DNA of 64,000 bases, taken from contig NC_018027.1 in the NCBI RefSeq assembly GCF_000266905.1, positions 2,418,001 to 2,482,000 of the forward strand, written 5' to 3'. Positions 61,571 through 64,000 of this stretch are shown here, piece by piece. Below the pieces are notes generated by a model. The model ran no database searches, was not told where the DNA came from, and was given only the letters and a program-made list of their open reading frames with translations. The stretch's first letter is position 1; the number at the start of each line of letters is the position of its first letter. The position numbers and the translations under genes were made by a program. The DNA is from Mycolicibacterium chubuense NBB4. Its GTDB lineage: Bacteria > Actinomycetota > Actinomycetes > Mycobacteriales > Mycobacteriaceae.

Positions 61571-63567
61571 CGACCACCGGGCAGGCCGCCGAGCACGAGC
61601 CGGTGGCCCGTGTGCTGCCGATGCTGACGGTGCCGCATCTGGATCGCGACTTCGACTACCTGGTGTCGGCCGACCAGTCCGACGACGCCCAGCCCGGGGT
61701 CCGGGTCAAGGTGCGGTTCCACGGTCGGCTGGTCGACGCATTCATCCTCGAAAGACGTTCGGACACAGACCATGTCGGCAAGCTCGGCTGGCTGGAGAAA
61801 GTGGTGTCTCCCGAGTGCGTGCTGACCCACGATGTCCGCCGGCTGGTCGACGCGGTGGCGGCTCGGTATGCCGGCACCCGCGCGGACGTGCTCCGGCTGG
61901 CCGTGCCGCCCCGGCACGCCACCGTGGAGAAGCGGCCCCCGCCGCACCTCGAGCCGCTGACGCCGGCCCCGGTGGACGCGGCCGGCTGGTCGGTCTACAC
62001 CGGCGGTGAGCGATTCGTCGCGGCGCTGCAGGACGGACGCGCGGCCCGGGCGATATGGCAGGCGCTGCCCGGGGAGTCGTGGCCCGCGCGGCTGGCCGAG
62101 GCGGCCGCGGTGACCGTGAACTCGGGTCGCGGCGTGCTCGCCGTGGTACCGGACCAGCGCGATGTCGACCGGCTGCACGCGGCCGCGGTCGACCGGGTCG
62201 ATGAGTCCCGCGTCGTGGCGTTGTCGGCCGGACTCGGCCCGGCCGAGCGTTACCGGCGGTGGCTGGCGGTGCTGCGCGGGGATGCGCGGCTGGTGATCGG
62301 CACCCGCAGCGCGGTCTTCGCGCCGGTGGCCGACCTCGGCCTGGTCGTGCTGTGGGACGACGGCGACGACTCGCTGGCCGAGCCACGCGCGCCGTACCCG
62401 CACGCCCGCGAGGTCGCGATGCTGCGTGCGCACCAGGTGCGCTGCGCCGCGCTGATCGGCGGATACGCCCGCACCGCCGAGGCGCAGGCGCTCGTCGTCA
62501 GCGGCTGGGCGCACGATCTGACCGCGCCGCGCCAGACGGTGCGGGCGCGCGCGCCCCGCGTCGTCGCGCTCGAGGACAGCGCCTACGCCCAGGAGCGCGA
62601 TCCCGCGGCGCGGACCGCCCGGCTCCCCACGATGGCCCTCGACGCGGCCCGCGCGGCGCTCACCCGGGGCGCTCCCGTCCTGGTGCAGGTGCCCCGGCGC
62701 GGTTACGTGCCGGCCCTGGCGTGCGCGCGGTGCCGAACCATCGCGCGGTGCCGGCACTGCACGGGTCCGCTCTCGCTGCCCAGCCGCGACGCGCCCGGAG
62801 CGCTCTGCCGGTGGTGCGGCCGGGAGGACGCCGCCCTGCGCTGCGTCCGCTGCGGCTCCGACGCTGTGCGCGCGGTCGTCGTCGGTGCCCGGCGGACCGC
62901 CGAGGAACTCGGCCGGGCCTTCCCCGGGACGACGGTGATCACCTCCGGAGGGGATGCCGTGGTCGAGTCGGTGCCGCACCGGCCGGCGGTCGTGGTCGCC
63001 ACACCGGGCGTCGAACCGGTCGCCGACGAAGGGTACGGCGCGGCGCTGCTGCTCGACAGCTGGGCGCTTCTGGGCCGGCAGGACCTGCGGGCCGCCGAGG
63101 ACACCCTGCGCCGCTGGATGGCAGCGGCGGCGCTGGTCCGCTCCCGTGCCGACGGCGGCCTCGTCGCCGTCGTCGCGGAATCGGCGATCCCCACGGTGCA
63201 GCACCTCATCCGGTGGGATCCCGTCGGGCACGCCGAGGCCGAGCTGCAGTCGCGAACCGAGGTCGGGCTCCCGCCGGCCGCGCACATCGCCGCGGTGGAC
63301 GGGGCGCCGCTGGCCGTCGATGCGTTGCTCGACGCGGCCGACCTGCCCCCGCAGGCCGAGCTGCTCGGGCCCGTCGACCTGCCGGTGGGCGCCCGCAGAC
63401 CCGCCGGCATCGCAGCCGAGCATCCGGTGAACCGCATGCTCGTGCGGGTGCCCCGCGACGCGGGACTGGCCCTGGCTGCGGCGCTGCGCAAGGCCAGCGC
63501 GGTGCAGAGCGCGCGCCACGACCAGGAGCCGGTTCGCGTACAGATCGACCCTCTGCACATAGGCTGA
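61567..63567 (+). CDS. priA: Probable replication restart protein PriA (helicase motifs degenerate)
   Basis: A 666-residue protein. The N-terminal DNA-binding domain ([38 protein letters not shown]) and the eight zinc cysteines ([13 protein letters not shown] and [16 protein letters not shown]) are kept. The ATPase core is not: where active PriA has the Walker A GSGKTEVY this one reads [11 protein letters not shown], and the DEEH box is WDDGDD. Actinobacterial PriA proteins are known for this loss and are thought to work without helicase activity. GTG 61567 overlaps the YhhN-family stop; its own stop shares a base with the next ATG. Confidence 0.92.
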   Translation: MTTTGQAAEHEPVARVLPMLTVPHLDRDFDYLVSADQSDDAQPGVRVKVRFHGRLVDAFILERRSDTDHVGKLGWLEKVVSPECVLTHDVRRLVDAVAARYAGTRADVLRLAVPPRHATVEKRPPPHLEPLTPAPVDAAGWSVYTGGERFVAALQDGRAARAIWQALPGESWPARLAEAAAVTVNSGRGVLAVVPDQRDVDRLHAAAVDRVDESRVVALSAGLGPAERYRRWLAVLRGDARLVIGTRSAVFAPVADLGLVVLWDDGDDSLAEPRAPYPHAREVAMLRAHQVRCAALIGGYARTAEAQALVVSGWAHDLTAPRQTVRARAPRVVALEDSAYAQERDPAARTARLPTMALDAARAALTRGAPVLVQVPRRGYVPALACARCRTIARCRHCTGPLSLPSRDAPGALCRWCGREDAALRCVRCGSDAVRAVVVGARRTAEELGRAFPGTTVITSGGDAVVESVPHRPAVVVATPGVEPVADEGYGAALLLDSWALLGRQDLRAAEDTLRRWMAAAALVRSRADGGLVAVVAESAIPTVQHLIRWDPVGHAEAELQSRTEVGLPPAAHIAAVDGAPLAVDALLDAADLPPQAELLGPVDLPVGARRPAGIAAEHPVNRMLVRVPRDAGLALAAALRKASAVQSARHDQEPVRVQIDPLHIG

Positions 63568-64000
63568 TGCCCATGTCCGTCGGGCGTGCGGCCAAGGCGC
63601 TGCTCCCGCTGCTGCTGATCGCGTGTGGACTGTTGTGGCCCTTGGTATTTCGTGGCGGCTCCGCGGCCGCGCCCGCCGACGACCCGGTGGTGATCGCGCA
63701 CTACGGCGTCGACATGACCGTCGACGGCGCCGGCGACATGACCGCGGTGGAGACGATCACCACCGAGTTCTACAGCACCGACCGCCACGGCATCTTCCGG
63801 TACTGGGATCTGGCCAACCAGAACGACTCCCACATCCGGCAGAAGCCGGAGGTGACGTCCGTCCTCCTCGACGGAGCGCCGGTGACCTATCAGATGCTGT
63901 GGGAGGACGGCAGGCGGTTCCGGGTGGCCAAGATCGGCGACCCGGACCGGACCTTGAGCGACGGCACGCACGTGTTCGAGATCCGCTACACCATTCCCGG
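63567..64000 (+). CDS. DUF2207 family membrane protein (partial, runs off the right edge)
   Basis: ATG 63567 (TGATG overlap with priA; ATG 63573 also possible) opens a frame that stays open to the window end, 144 complete codons. It has an N-terminal signal/anchor (AAKALLPLLLIACGLLWPLVF) followed by IAHYGVDMTVDGAGDMTAVETITTEFYSTDRHGIFRYWDLANQNDSH, the start of the extracytoplasmic DUF2207 domain. Members usually continue into several transmembrane helices; the function is unknown. Confidence 0.85.
   Translation, partial: MPMSVGRAAKALLPLLLIACGLLWPLVFRGGSAAAPADDPVVIAHYGVDMTVDGAGDMTAVETITTEFYSTDRHGIFRYWDLANQNDSHIRQKPEVTSVLLDGAPVTYQMLWEDGRRFRVAKIGDPDRTLSDGTHVFEIRYTIP

Overview
The window is high-GC actinobacterial chromosome. 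Gene content and order point to a mycobacterium, most likely the fast-growing Mycolicibacterium/M. smegmatis type. The evidence is the set of conserved blocks (alaS-ruvX-mltG-aroE-pilD-aroC-aroK-aroB, pepQ-efp-nusB, pyrR-pyrB-pyrC-carA-carB-pyrF-mihF-gmk-rpoZ-coaBC-metK, priA), many GTG starts and 1-8 bp start/stop overlaps, an mIHF gene, a SigF-type sigma factor and a DUF222/HNH gene relic. No tRNA, rRNA, CRISPR array or prophage was seen.

Layout. 1-8209 (minus) is a carbohydrate or polyol operon: DeoR regulator, FGGY kinase, ABC binding lipoprotein, two permeases, ATPase, short-chain dehydrogenase and a BtpA/SgcQ-family protein that runs off the left edge. Three related TGTG-N7-CACA sites lie at its head. 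8364-17284 (plus) holds a DUF389 membrane protein and a tightly packed four-gene set: transglutaminase-DUF2126, circularly permuted ATP-grasp fused to Alpha-E, a second transglutaminase, and a zinc-ribbon metallopeptidase. This set looks like a protein or peptide ligation/cleavage system of unknown product and is the best candidate here for undescribed biology. 17292-24425 contains SnoaL and SDR genes, DUF3097, rarA, a GlsB-like stress membrane protein with a textbook SigF promoter, and a large FAD/Fe-S oxidoreductase. 24524-29678 contains a truncated ThDP-enzyme relic behind a second SigF-like promoter, a sugar MFS transporter, a MarR regulator divergent from a ClC protein with a palindrome between them, a SigF paralogue and a YjbQ-family gene.

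29786-41362 is the conserved alaS...nusB backbone, including the aroE/C/K/B shikimate genes; aroQ is absent from its expected place after aroB. A 40-bp tandem repeat between efp and nusB encodes two chained 15-codon micro-ORFs. 41393-46818 is an accessory patch: FAD monooxygenase, a DUF222/HNH pseudogene broken by a deletion, an IS110-family element with a candidate bridge-RNA region, and a CubicO-type serine hydrolase. 46955-55538 is the pyrimidine operon, headed by an RNA hairpin that holds the pyrR Shine-Dalgarno sequence and fits PyrR-dependent translational control. 55897-64000 carries mihF, gmk, rpoZ, coaBC, metK, a frameshifted lipH-type esterase, a YhhN-family gene, priA and the start of a DUF2207 membrane protein.

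Coordinates come from reading frames and motifs only. Family calls are from recognition of the protein sequences, not from searches; comparisons with M. tuberculosis or M. smegmatis gene order are from memory.
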